From: an uncultured Clostridia bacterium
GTDB lineage: Bacteria > Bacillota > Clostridia > Christensenellales > Borkfalkiaceae
DNA length: 47,059 nucleotides
Reading direction: 5' to 3'
Assembly (NCBI GenBank): GCA_930990665.1
Contig: CAKNQN010000012.1
Location: 1-47,059 of the forward strand
Under the pieces are notes generated by a model that worked only from the letters and a program-made list of their open reading frames with translations, did no database searches and had not been told where the DNA came from. Every line of letters begins with the position of its first letter. Position 1 is the stretch's first letter. Positions 25,001-33,045 of this stretch are shown here, one piece after another. The position numbers were made by a program, and so were the translations under genes.

Positions 25001-25076
25001 CGACCGTCCCCAAAGAAAGGACGAACAGAAACGCAAGCAGAACGATGAGTATGTTCTTTTTGGTTTTCGTTATCAT
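22074..25076 (-). CDS. Large secreted Ig-like (Big_2) surface protein with Cys-type C-terminal tail
   Basis: 1000 aa. Signal peptide at residues 1-33 (hydrophobic ILIVLLAFLFVLSLG). Bacterial Ig-like domains at about 196-272, 273-352, 353-418 and 860-940, each ending in a pattern like GxxTITAxAGDKSVTCEITV. Between and before them lies a repeated module of about 110 residues (about 50-190, 424-560, 590-720, 730-850) of the form GxTVxEI...F.KG..LP...L....T.. A Pro/Glu/Gly linker (EEPGENPGENPGEDPG) leads to GGGCSGS, a membrane helix and the basic end KRKD. Probably anchored in the membrane and reaching through the wall to bind glycans. Ribosome site AAGGAGAG. Last gene of the sugar locus. Confidence 0.85.
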   Translation of the reverse strand: MITKTKKNILIVLLAFLFVLSLGTVGFLAVNAETPVTVIGAKAESSTSNFYTKFVLSPDGSTPLSMNAKTNVEGMTAQDTEGSYFGKVVFNLTNSAYPQFTDKQYTFTELHAKNGNWNWHIGHDSVAGVGTSTFMINANSAYIPADGDRITLLSGLHVMNYVGDKLEYTDYVLSESVTYVYEGGAIRVLEDDEVFSISLDQTAATLNIGNELTLKANVIESVKDTPIAVEWTSSEPDVASVENGVVTAKAEGKTTITAKAGDKSVTCEITVADGTILEISDSSKEVAVGDAAFTLTATVNDGSSISWELSEEGIVSLDTTEGGTVKVTPQSIGTVTVIASANNKTAACTVSVGLSMSSVKLAVGEKATVSAGSAQNVTWSTTNDQVATVSNGEITAVGNGTATVKAEAGGKSYSVAVTVFTYKEVTFTGAELAGTNEIHVTGFSSPTDGNNFEGQRTNEEFAAFFDHFKVDGFTLNEITSDADHSDWNVNFHLRTVYLSVCLYKGATATAFPVGTQITFEKGCVLPAYTNGKWELSESRVAEDTTFELLDDGTLYLLAPEGSPAEVTAVSALELFSNYGYYEFRVTLDVLAYSGTSPTAAQDSYSLDSILIGGYTVREIKEANPDAGVEIFYSNKDIIIDIYEGTEMDGAPLLDTEGHSTFFTLKEGYTTPTGYVLGADYTKYYYGGQMMWWSEAYTGKPESSQIMQIASISEISMDDDDNVAFTITFTEDVFSPTVHVNGVCSWLNTTLYAGQIDGQLTTGVKEAIWYGISVDGKTVYEYMFESGQTNDTNKSTAIQVHFDTANKLRIVFQGNLNAGFDTSAATHTVSFDAEKFYSNTGATFAMDTTWQYDTASKTWTDETEITGIAFDKTEASVEVGSTVTVTATVTGASQADKSVTYSSSEESIATVDENGVVTGVAAGSVTITATAADGSTATCTVTVTAKEEPGENPGENPGEDPGDTTDKGGGCSGSVASGAVVLGAFLLGAAVLCTVMLKRKD

Positions 25077-25167
25077 TCTCCACTCTCCTTGTAAAATTTT
25101 TTATATTGACCGGCAGACGGGGCTGCCCCTGCCACAAGGAGCAGCCTTTCCCGTCGAAACATTTTTA

Positions 25168-27213
25168 TCACGCAGAGCGCTTTTTGAGGATGCAGGCAAC
25201 GGCCGTGATCGCAACGATCAGAGCGCCTGCGCCGATCGCCGTTCCCGCTGCGGAAGAGGAACAGCCGCCCGGCTGGGCGATCACATCGCCCTGGCCATCC
25301 TGATCGCCACCCGTTCCGTCTCCGCCGGTATTGCCCGATTCATCCGTTACCGTAATGACCAGTTTCGAAGAGGCCTCCGTATCCGTTCCGTCCGTGCTTT
25401 CCGTGCGCAGGGTGAGCGTGCGCTCGCCGATGGCGAGGTTGTTGAGGAAGGACTCGGAGATCACAAAAGTCGCCACGTTCGTCGTTTCGTCGAGCGTCAT
25501 CGTGTACTGCGATTTGGAAAGCCCGGCCCCGACCAGCGAGACAAACGCGCCGTTTTTCAGATCGGCCGTGAAAGTGAGCCCGCCCGCGGGAGCCTGCCCC
25601 TCCACCATCGTGTAGGCAGCGATGGAAAGCTCAGGCGCCTGCAAAGCCTCAAACTCCTCGGCAAATACGATCGTGATCGGCTGATAGCCGCCGTCGTTGC
25701 CGACGAGATAGGTATAGTTGCCCGCCTCGGTCACGTCCGCAAAGGCTTCCGCCTGCACCGAAAGGATGCCCGTCTGCGCGTCATAGGAATACAGCGAAGA
25801 GTCGATCGCCGTGCGGTCTCCTTTTGCAAAGTTGATCTCGCCGTTGTCGCGGGCGTCTACCGTCAGTTCGAGCGGCTGCGTTTCGTCAAAACGGCGCTGG
25901 ATGGGCGACGCGCTCTCTTCCACCACAGGCGTATTGATGCCCTTGATGGTGAGGGTGTTTGTCAGATATTTGTTGCTCGGCGACTCGATAAAACGAATAT
26001 ACGGATAGACCACGCCGTCGGCAAAATCCGACTGTTTGAGCGGGAATTTTTCAAACAGAAGCGTTCCGTTCCAGTATATGGTCGAATTTTCCGTGCCGAT
26101 CTCGATGCGGATGGTGTTGAGCATTTCCTGCCCGGCATATCCCGCGCCGCCGCCGTTGTCGGCATACGGACGCTGTGCATCCAAATCCTGCGTGTAATAA
26201 GGTTCCGCCTTGCCGGTCGTGGTCTGGAACATGATGCCCTTGTTCGCGTTGATATCGCCCGAACCGTAAGTGGTGTCCACAATGCCGTCCTCATCAAAAG
26301 TCATCGTCGTGAGGTTGGCAAACGGCTGTGCCGCAAACCCGAGCCCCCACCAGACGCCGGGCGCCGCGCTCGTATCGTAATGCAATGCGATCTCGATCGG
26401 TTCGGTCACGCTGTACCCGCTCACATTGGAGACGACGTTGCGAAGGAAGAGAACTTCGGAAGGCTCGTCCGCCGAATACTCCTCGTCAATGTTTGTATAC
26501 GTCATCGTGCCGTCGTTGTTATAGGTAAGATCGGACGTGCCCAGATCCATCCATTCCCCGTCCAGAAGATCGGAAACCTGCGTCCCCACCTCGGTCACCG
26601 TATACTGGGCGGCGGTAGTCGTGCTGTTGGCCATAATGGTCAGCGTGCAGTTATCCAGATCCAACCCGTCCGTGTTGTGCTTGGGGATAAAGGTCACATC
26701 GTCTACCGTCACATAGTAAGACCCCAGCATGTGCTGCACGTCGATGCTGTGCTCATCGGCAAAGATGCGGCGATAGGTGTACAGCGATTCGGCATAATAT
26801 TCGCCGCCGCTGAACTGGGAATGCACATAATAGATATCCCAGCGGATCTTGCGGTTGAGCGACGCCTTGTCTGCGTACAGCATGTGCGCGACGAGACGGA
26901 TCCCGTCTCCGCCGTCATCGGTAAAAGTAAATATCATCTGCTCGGAAGCGGTGGAAGAAGTGTCGAACGCGCTGATGCCGAACGCCACATTGGCGCCCGT
27001 TTCCAGGTCGAGCGCATCGGCATAGGTGACCGACGAAGCCGTGCCCGCCGCAAGCTGCGTGACGGTATCGCCCCCTTCTGCTGTCTGCACGGAGGTGTTC
27101 GCACTGTCATACGTCCATTTCCCGGCCGTCTCCTCGGCGGCGAACGCCGCCACCGTGCCGAACGTACTCACCGCGAGCACGCCCGACAGGATCGCTGTCA
27201 GTATTTTTTTCAT
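25168..27213 (-). CDS. Secreted surface protein with LamG-like regions and Cys-type C-terminal tail
   Basis: 681 aa of unknown function. Signal peptide at 1-26 (MKKILTAILSGVLAVSTFGTVAAFA). The body has two regions rich in beta-strand patterns resembling lectin/LamG-like sandwiches (about 30-215 and 220-440; for example IRIEIGTENSTIYWNGTLLFE), then a region about 445-630 similar in rhythm to bacterial Ig or cadherin-like domains. A Gly/Asp/Gln linker leads to PGGCSSS, a membrane helix and the end KKRSA, the same architecture as the neighbouring 1000-aa protein. Ribosome site GAGGAGTG. The context (glycosidase-like lipoproteins and a sugar transporter upstream) suggests glycan binding; this is inference. 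Confidence 0.78.
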   Translation of the reverse strand: MKKILTAILSGVLAVSTFGTVAAFAAEETAGKWTYDSANTSVQTAEGGDTVTQLAAGTASSVTYADALDLETGANVAFGISAFDTSSTASEQMIFTFTDDGGDGIRLVAHMLYADKASLNRKIRWDIYYVHSQFSGGEYYAESLYTYRRIFADEHSIDVQHMLGSYYVTVDDVTFIPKHNTDGLDLDNCTLTIMANSTTTAAQYTVTEVGTQVSDLLDGEWMDLGTSDLTYNNDGTMTYTNIDEEYSADEPSEVLFLRNVVSNVSGYSVTEPIEIALHYDTSAAPGVWWGLGFAAQPFANLTTMTFDEDGIVDTTYGSGDINANKGIMFQTTTGKAEPYYTQDLDAQRPYADNGGGAGYAGQEMLNTIRIEIGTENSTIYWNGTLLFEKFPLKQSDFADGVVYPYIRFIESPSNKYLTNTLTIKGINTPVVEESASPIQRRFDETQPLELTVDARDNGEINFAKGDRTAIDSSLYSYDAQTGILSVQAEAFADVTEAGNYTYLVGNDGGYQPITIVFAEEFEALQAPELSIAAYTMVEGQAPAGGLTFTADLKNGAFVSLVGAGLSKSQYTMTLDETTNVATFVISESFLNNLAIGERTLTLRTESTDGTDTEASSKLVITVTDESGNTGGDGTGGDQDGQGDVIAQPGGCSSSAAGTAIGAGALIVAITAVACILKKRSA

Positions 27214-27320
27214 GAGTTCACTCCTCTTTTCTTGATTTTTCTGCTATGACATCGTTTTTGCAAGACGTCATGGCATTTTTGAAACCTTGCACCTTTTCAG
27301 AATTCTGCGAAGCCGCAAGA

Positions 27321-29324
27321 TCATTTGCCGTAGTAAGCGTAATTCATGCGGCCGGCAGGGCAGGCGTCGCCCGTCGTATAGAAGCTCGCAAGATCGGTCA
27401 TGTCCGTCACGTTGTCGAGCACTTTGAAGTCGATGCGATACTCGCCGGTGATGCCGAGGGAAGTCTTCGGGATGCAGTACTGCATATACCGCCCGTTGAC
27501 CGTGACATACGCCTTTCCGCTGGACTGGTAAGCGACCCCGCTGGAACCTTCCGCGACCAGTTTGTCGACGGTGGTCAGCCCGTTGGCGGAGGGGGTACGG
27601 TTCACGAGGAAGTTATACCCGTTCCAGCCGGCATCCGAAGAGCCGTTGACGGAGATGAGGATGTTCATCCAGTTGCCGCGCGTGAGCTCGACCTGAATGT
27701 TGTCCTTGCACTGCACGAGGAAGTAAATGTTCTCCGCATCCGACGCGACGCGCACCTCTTCGATGTCGTTGCGGTTGGAAGTATCGGTGTAAGTGACGGT
27801 GGAAGACATCCCGATGCTGTTGCGCTCGATCGCGTCGCCCGAGAAATCGTAGTACACGTCCTTGACGGCGTTCCACTGGGTGAGACCGGTAGAGATATCG
27901 ATGCTCTTATAGTCGGAACGCACTGCGTCCGTGAGCGTCACCGTCTTATAATCGCGGATATTGCGCGCCATCTGCAGATAGAAGTTGTCGAAATAGCCGC
28001 CCTTCATCATCTCGACGTCGCGCGAAAACTCGCGGTTGAAGGTATCCACAAAGAAGGGACGTTCATAGTTGCCCCCGTCGAGGTACTGGCCGTTCCCAGG
28101 CGCGCCGACGGATTTGAGAGCGATCCATTCGTTCCAGCCGGTGATGAAGGTGTACTTGACATCCGCCGCGATGGCGTTGTCCCACTGCTCTTCGAAGTTG
28201 AGCCCGGAGTTGATCGCATCGTTGGAATGATCGGCGCCGTTCGCGCTCGTGTAACCCCTGCCCCACATGAGATCGGCAAGCTCCGCCGAGAGCGCCGCAT
28301 CCGAGAAGGGAAGTTTGTTGTGCTGGGCCACCGACACGTTGATCACCTCGCCGAACGCGGAATTGGGACGGCTGAACTGCACCCACGGGAACCCGTTAGA
28401 GTTTTCAACGCCCGTGTTCGGCCACTGCGATTCCTTGACCTCGAAAAATTCCAGAAGATCGGAATCTTCCGCCTTGGTGAGAGCCGCCGCGCTGCCCTGG
28501 TCGGAGGCGCCGCCGTTCTCTTCTGTGACCGCCACGATCATCGGCTTGTCGTTGGGCGCAAACCACAGATCCCGGTAACGTCCGTCTTTATAGATCCCGT
28601 CGTTGTAGATGTCCGACTGCCCCGCGATATCCGTCGCGTAGCCTTCGTAGAGCCGGCGCACCACTTCCGCCGAATTGCTGTTCGTGTAGAACATGAATTT
28701 TGGCACGTCCCAGCCCGCATCGTAATATTCCTGCATGATGGGAAGGAGCACGTTGAGCACGTCGAAATACTCGAAGCCGTTGGTCGTGTCGAACACAAGG
28801 AAGTCGACGCCCGCCAGCGTGAGCAGCTCTATGTGCTTGCGCAGCACCCACTCGTCCGTGGAATTGTAATAGCCGTACAGCGGCTCGCCCCAATAATGAT
28901 ACTGTGCGACCGGGCTGACCGCGTTGTTCTTGGTTTCCCAAAGCTCCGGATCGCCGTTTTCCAGCATCGCGGAAATGTCATAGATCCCCTGCTGCTGCCC
29001 GGTGTGCTGGCCCTGCCACAGGAAGTAAAAGAGCCCCACATAGCGGTCTTTGTCTTCCTTGTCCCCTGCAACCGGGTCGAACGTACGGCCGAAATCGTCG
29101 GTCGCCGTGAGCATGCGCAGCGAATCCGCCTTTGTCACGTCGGAAGCGGCGAGTTCTCCGTCCCAGGTAAATTCCATCTTTCCGTTATACACTTCGTCCT
29201 CTCCTCCGTCGTTTTTTGCGGATTGCGTGCATGCGCTGACCGACAACAGCATCGCCGCCGATAAAAACAGCGGCAATACCTTTTTCAGAAGGGATGCCCG
29301 CCCCGCATTTGCCTTTTCTTTCAT
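27321..29324 (-). CDS. GH99/GH71-like lipoprotein, paralogue 2
   Basis: 667 aa lipoprotein (lipobox SVSAC, Cys32). N-terminal (beta/alpha)8-like domain about 90-470: YVGLFYFLWQGQH, YHYWGEPLYGYYN, HIELLTLAGVDFLVFDTTN, LWFAPNDKPMIV, NVSVAQH and FITGWNEWIALK. A C-terminal beta-sandwich (about 490-667), resembling CBM9/DOMON carbohydrate-binding modules, ends GRMNYAYYGK. GH99 enzymes use two glutamates in NEWxE; here the second position is Ala, so activity or mechanism may differ. The downstream neighbours are two surface proteins and upstream lies a close paralogue (21-base gap). Ribosome site AAGGAGG. The substrate is unknown; alpha-mannan-like glycans are only a guess. Confidence 0.75.
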   Translation of the reverse strand: MKEKANAGRASLLKKVLPLFLSAAMLLSVSACTQSAKNDGGEDEVYNGKMEFTWDGELAASDVTKADSLRMLTATDDFGRTFDPVAGDKEDKDRYVGLFYFLWQGQHTGQQQGIYDISAMLENGDPELWETKNNAVSPVAQYHYWGEPLYGYYNSTDEWVLRKHIELLTLAGVDFLVFDTTNGFEYFDVLNVLLPIMQEYYDAGWDVPKFMFYTNSNSAEVVRRLYEGYATDIAGQSDIYNDGIYKDGRYRDLWFAPNDKPMIVAVTEENGGASDQGSAAALTKAEDSDLLEFFEVKESQWPNTGVENSNGFPWVQFSRPNSAFGEVINVSVAQHNKLPFSDAALSAELADLMWGRGYTSANGADHSNDAINSGLNFEEQWDNAIAADVKYTFITGWNEWIALKSVGAPGNGQYLDGGNYERPFFVDTFNREFSRDVEMMKGGYFDNFYLQMARNIRDYKTVTLTDAVRSDYKSIDISTGLTQWNAVKDVYYDFSGDAIERNSIGMSSTVTYTDTSNRNDIEEVRVASDAENIYFLVQCKDNIQVELTRGNWMNILISVNGSSDAGWNGYNFLVNRTPSANGLTTVDKLVAEGSSGVAYQSSGKAYVTVNGRYMQYCIPKTSLGITGEYRIDFKVLDNVTDMTDLASFYTTGDACPAGRMNYAYYGK

Positions 29325-29345
29325 CTTACGCCTCCTTATTATCTA

Positions 29346-31175
29346 TCAATACCCGTAGGTATAGTTCACTCTCCCAAGAGGCGCACAGTCACCGCTCACA
29401 TAGTAGTCCATGATGTCATCCTGCTCGGTGACGTTGTCGCACACCTTAAAGGTAAAATACACATCCTTCGCGCTCAGGCCGAGGTCGGAAAGCCGCACGC
29501 GCACGAGCATCACGTTGCCCTTGACCCGCAGATCGGCCGTCGCCGTATTTTCATACGCAAACCCGTTGCCCGTAAAGCGCGATACGCTCGTCGTGTTGCC
29601 CGAAGGCTGCGCGTTGATGAGATAATTGTATCCCTCAAAACCGCCGCCCTTGCCGCCGATCAGAATGTTCATCCAGTTGGTGCCGCCCTCGTACGGCGTG
29701 ATGTCTTCCGCCGTCTCCACATAGAAGTAGACATACTCCTTGTCCGTCGCCACCTTGGTCGTCACGATGTCGTTGCGGGCGGATGTGTCCGTATAATAAT
29801 ACCCGGCAATGGAACCCTTGTGATCGCGCTCCATCGCGTCGCCTTCAAAATCCTTATACGTCGTGCGAAGATCATCCCACTGCGAGAGGTCGCCGTCGAT
29901 GTCGATGGTGCGGCTCTCCACCCGGTAGGAGGCTTCTCCCGTACTCGTATATTCGCGCAGATTCTGTATCGTCTGCATATAGTAGTTGTCGCCGTAGCCG
30001 CCTTTCATCGGCTCGATGTCGCGCGAATAGTTGGTGTTGAAGGTGTCCACGAAATACACCTGATCCAGCGCATCGACAAACTTGATCGCCTGCCATTCGT
30101 TCCAGCCCGTCACAAAGACGATGTCCGCATTGTCGGAGGCGGCAAGTGCGTTATTCCATTGCGACTGGTAATTCAGCCCTTCGTTCACCCGCTCGTCCTC
30201 GTTTGTGACGTTGCTGTAATTGTAAGACCTGCCGCGGTTGCCGCTCGACTGGTTGCTCATCTTGGACGAGGTATGCTGCGCCACCGATACAGAGATCTCC
30301 CGGCTGGTTTCGTGCACTTTGTTGGGATAGGTAAACTCCATCCACGCAAAGCCGTTAGGGTTGAACGCCTCGTCCGGCCACTGGTTGTACTTGATGTCGA
30401 AATACGCCTTTACGCTGTTGTAATAGGCGTTTTCCTCGTCCGTACGGTCGTCGCTCTCCCAGCCGTAGATCGCACAGCTGATCATCGGCTTGCCGTTGGG
30501 CGCAAACCACAGCGGGGCGTATTTGTCGCAGATCCGGACTCCGTCCTCGTCCACCTCTTCGTTGGCATACCACGTCTCGTACAGATTCACCGCCGTTTCC
30601 ACCCCGTCCGAGCGGGTGAGAAACATGACCTGCGGCACGTCGAATCCTTGCTCATAGTAGCGAAGAAGAGTATCGAGCAAAAGTTTTGTCTGCGCGTCGT
30701 AGGTCACTTTGTTCGTCACGTCCAGCCCCAAAAAGTCGATCCCCGCGTTCACGAACATCTCGACGTGGCGGGAAACCACCCACGGATCCAGCTGATCATA
30801 ATAGCCGAACAGCGGTTCTCCCCAATAATGGTAGGTGCCGAGCACGCTGTCCGGGTCCGTACGCGCCCAGAGGGCATCCGGATCGTTTTCCAGAAGATAA
30901 TTGATATCGTATTTGTTCAGGGAATGGGCGCCGCACCACAAAAAGTAGAACATACCCACATATTTGCCCTCTTTTTCGCCCTCGATCGGCGAAAAACTGC
31001 GGCCGAGGGCGTCTGTGCCCGAAAGACTGTAAACAGTATATTGCTGGGCGGTGATGTCGCGGTCGTCCGCCGTTGCCCCTTTGCCCGTTTTCGTACAGGC
31101 CGCAAGGCAGAGCAGCGCGCTCAGCGCGATACTCACCGCTGCCAGAAATTTTTTTGGTCTTCTGATCTCTTTCAT
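29346..31175 (-). CDS. GH99/GH71-like lipoprotein, paralogue 1
   Basis: 609 aa lipoprotein (LAAC lipobox, Cys27). It follows the same layout as the next gene: YVGMFYFLWCGAH, YHYWGEPLFGYYD, HVEMFVNAGIDFLGLDVTN, LWFAPNGKPMIS, SVSVAQH, FVTGWNEWQAIK, then a beta-sandwich ending GRVNYTYGY. The paralogues share the motif order throughout but diverge in loop lengths, implying an old duplication. The NEW motif again lacks the second Glu (NEWQA). It begins four bases before the permease stop region (ribosome site AAAGGAT), so it is co-transcribed with the ABC importer. Expected to sit on the outer face of the membrane and trim imported glycans. Confidence 0.75.
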   Translation of the reverse strand: MKEIRRPKKFLAAVSIALSALLCLAACTKTGKGATADDRDITAQQYTVYSLSGTDALGRSFSPIEGEKEGKYVGMFYFLWCGAHSLNKYDINYLLENDPDALWARTDPDSVLGTYHYWGEPLFGYYDQLDPWVVSRHVEMFVNAGIDFLGLDVTNKVTYDAQTKLLLDTLLRYYEQGFDVPQVMFLTRSDGVETAVNLYETWYANEEVDEDGVRICDKYAPLWFAPNGKPMISCAIYGWESDDRTDEENAYYNSVKAYFDIKYNQWPDEAFNPNGFAWMEFTYPNKVHETSREISVSVAQHTSSKMSNQSSGNRGRSYNYSNVTNEDERVNEGLNYQSQWNNALAASDNADIVFVTGWNEWQAIKFVDALDQVYFVDTFNTNYSRDIEPMKGGYGDNYYMQTIQNLREYTSTGEASYRVESRTIDIDGDLSQWDDLRTTYKDFEGDAMERDHKGSIAGYYYTDTSARNDIVTTKVATDKEYVYFYVETAEDITPYEGGTNWMNILIGGKGGGFEGYNYLINAQPSGNTTSVSRFTGNGFAYENTATADLRVKGNVMLVRVRLSDLGLSAKDVYFTFKVCDNVTEQDDIMDYYVSGDCAPLGRVNYTYGY

Positions 31176-31178
31176 TCT

Positions 31179-32063
31179 TTATCCTTTGATGCTGCCCACG
31201 GTCACACCTTCGATGAGCTGTTTCTGGAACACGAAGAAGAGGATGGCGGGCAAAATGGTCATAAATACGCCGGCGGCCATACGCACGGGCACTTTCTGTA
31301 CGCTCGAATTCTGAATGGAATCGCGGAAGATCCCGATCGCCAGCGTGTACTTGGATTCCGTTTTCAGATACATGAGAGGGCCGAAGAAGTCGCTCCAATA
31401 GGTATTGAAGACGGTGATCATCACATAGATGAGGATGGGAACGCACAGCGGCAGCGTGATGAGAAGGTAGCGCTGAAAGGCGTTCGCTCCGTCGATCTTG
31501 GCCGCGTTGTCCAGCTCGTTGGGGATCCCGCGCATGAACTGGCGCAGGAGAAACACATTCATGGCTCCGCCGCCGAACAGGTTGGGAATGGTCATCGGAT
31601 AATAGGTGTTGATCCAGCCGAAAGCGGAAAACATGGCAAACTGCGGGATCTGTACGACCATGGAAGGAAGCATGATGGTCGAGAGCATAGCCACGAACAG
31701 CACGTTCTTCCCCGCAAACTTCGTCTTGGCAAAGCCGTAGGCCACGACAGACGCGGCGAACGGGATCGCGATCATGTTGAATACGACGATGATGAGCGTG
31801 TTGCAGGCGTAGCGCAGATAGTTGTTCTCGGTGAACATCAGCTTGTAGTTTTCAAAGGTGGGGTTCTCCGGCCAGAAACGCACGGGAAGGCTGGCTGCTT
31901 CCGTGCCCGTCATCAGGCTCTTGGTGATCATGAACGCCACCGGGAAAAGCAATACCACCGCCACCGCGGCATACACGATGTACCAAAGGATGTGCCGGAT
32001 GACCTCAAAGGTCATCTTTTTGCGGTTGGCGGCAGCGAGGACAGCCGAAACATGTTGATGCAT
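31179..32063 (-). CDS. Carbohydrate ABC transporter permease (MalG type)
   Basis: 294 aa, about six membrane helices. The EAA loop that docks the ATPase reads NELDNAAKIDGANAFQRYLLITLPLC (about 190-215). The C-terminus VTVGSIKG is typical of MalG-type subunits. The ATG at 32063 has GGGGAGGAG upstream; a start at 32081 would overlap the MalF-type gene. Forms the channel with the preceding permease. No ATPase gene is in the locus, so a shared MsmX-like ATPase elsewhere probably energises it (known for Bacillota sugar importers). Confidence 0.92.
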   Translation of the reverse strand: MHQHVSAVLAAANRKKMTFEVIRHILWYIVYAAVAVVLLFPVAFMITKSLMTGTEAASLPVRFWPENPTFENYKLMFTENNYLRYACNTLIIVVFNMIAIPFAASVVAYGFAKTKFAGKNVLFVAMLSTIMLPSMVVQIPQFAMFSAFGWINTYYPMTIPNLFGGGAMNVFLLRQFMRGIPNELDNAAKIDGANAFQRYLLITLPLCVPILIYVMITVFNTYWSDFFGPLMYLKTESKYTLAIGIFRDSIQNSSVQKVPVRMAAGVFMTILPAILFFVFQKQLIEGVTVGSIKG

Positions 32064-32064
32064 T

Positions 32065-33033
32065 TTACGACTCCTCCCCATAGTACACCCACTTGCTCGT
32101 GCGGAAGATGAACACGGTGAGAAGGCCTACGATAATAAACAGCACCCACGCGAGGGCACTGGCATACCCATATTCGAATCGCATGCCCGCGAAAGCCGTG
32201 TTATAGATCTTGACCGCAAAAAAGTAGAGGGAATTGTTCGGGCCGCGCCCCTCGTTGGCGGCGACCACATAGGTGTTGAAAGTCTGCAAAGAACCGATGA
32301 TCCCCGTGATGAGGTTGTAAAAGATCATCGACGTGGAGAGAGGGATGGTGATGCAGAAAAGTTTTACCGCGCCGTTGGCGCCGTCGATCGTGGCCGCCTC
32401 GTACAGTTCGGGAGGAACATTTTTGAGCGCCGACAGCCAAAGGATCATGCTGCCGCCCACGCCGAAAATGTTCATGAAAATAAAGGAAGCCATCGCCGAT
32501 TTTTCCGACTCGAAAAACTGACTGGACGGCAGGCCGAACGCATTGAGAATGCTGTTGCCCAGGCCGTAAATGGGGTCATATACCCCCTTCCACAGGAGCC
32601 CGCTCACGACGCTCGGGATCACCACCGGCAAATAATACAGAACACGAAAAACACCCACGCCCGCGATCTTCTTATTGACGAGCAGCGCGAGCATGTACGA
32701 GAGCACGAGCGTCAGCGGCACGGATATGATCGCATACAGAAAGGTGTTTTTCAGTACGATGATCATTTCGCGCCGGTCGGATGTAAACATGCGGATAAAG
32801 TTGCCGAGTCCGATCAGTTCGAAATGCTCCACGCCGTCGTATTCGGCAAAGGCATATACGAGCGACTGGATCATCGGATAAAATGTAAATATGAGCAGCC
32901 CCAGCGTCATCGGCAGCGTGAACAGCCAGCCGATGTAGCTGTGCTTGCAAGTTTCGCGAAGGCGGGAAAACTTCTTTCCGCCCTGCGGCTGCGGCGGACG
33001 CACGTCCGCCGCAGCAGTCCTTTCATTTGTCAT
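32065..33033 (-). CDS. Carbohydrate ABC transporter permease (MalF type)
   Basis: 322 aa, six predicted membrane helices (first at about 32-55, YIGWLFTLPMTLGLLIFTFY). The EAA motif region is LKNVPPELYEAATIDGANGAVKLFCITIPL (about 212-241). The N-terminal cytoplasmic tail is basic and Pro/Gln-rich. It overlaps nothing: the next permease starts one base after its stop. Ribosome site CGAGGACA. Partner of the MalG-type subunit and the solute-binding lipoprotein. Confidence 0.92.
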   Translation of the reverse strand: MTNERTAAADVRPPQPQGGKKFSRLRETCKHSYIGWLFTLPMTLGLLIFTFYPMIQSLVYAFAEYDGVEHFELIGLGNFIRMFTSDRREMIIVLKNTFLYAIISVPLTLVLSYMLALLVNKKIAGVGVFRVLYYLPVVIPSVVSGLLWKGVYDPIYGLGNSILNAFGLPSSQFFESEKSAMASFIFMNIFGVGGSMILWLSALKNVPPELYEAATIDGANGAVKLFCITIPLSTSMIFYNLITGIIGSLQTFNTYVVAANEGRGPNNSLYFFAVKIYNTAFAGMRFEYGYASALAWVLFIIVGLLTVFIFRTSKWVYYGEES

Positions 33034-33045
33034 AGATTGTCCTCG

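Noticed and set aside
24931-27249. Long plus-strand frames (up to 772 codons) opposite the two surface proteins
   Set aside because: Antisense shadows; the minus-strand products have signal peptides, linkers and membrane tails that the plus-strand translations lack.
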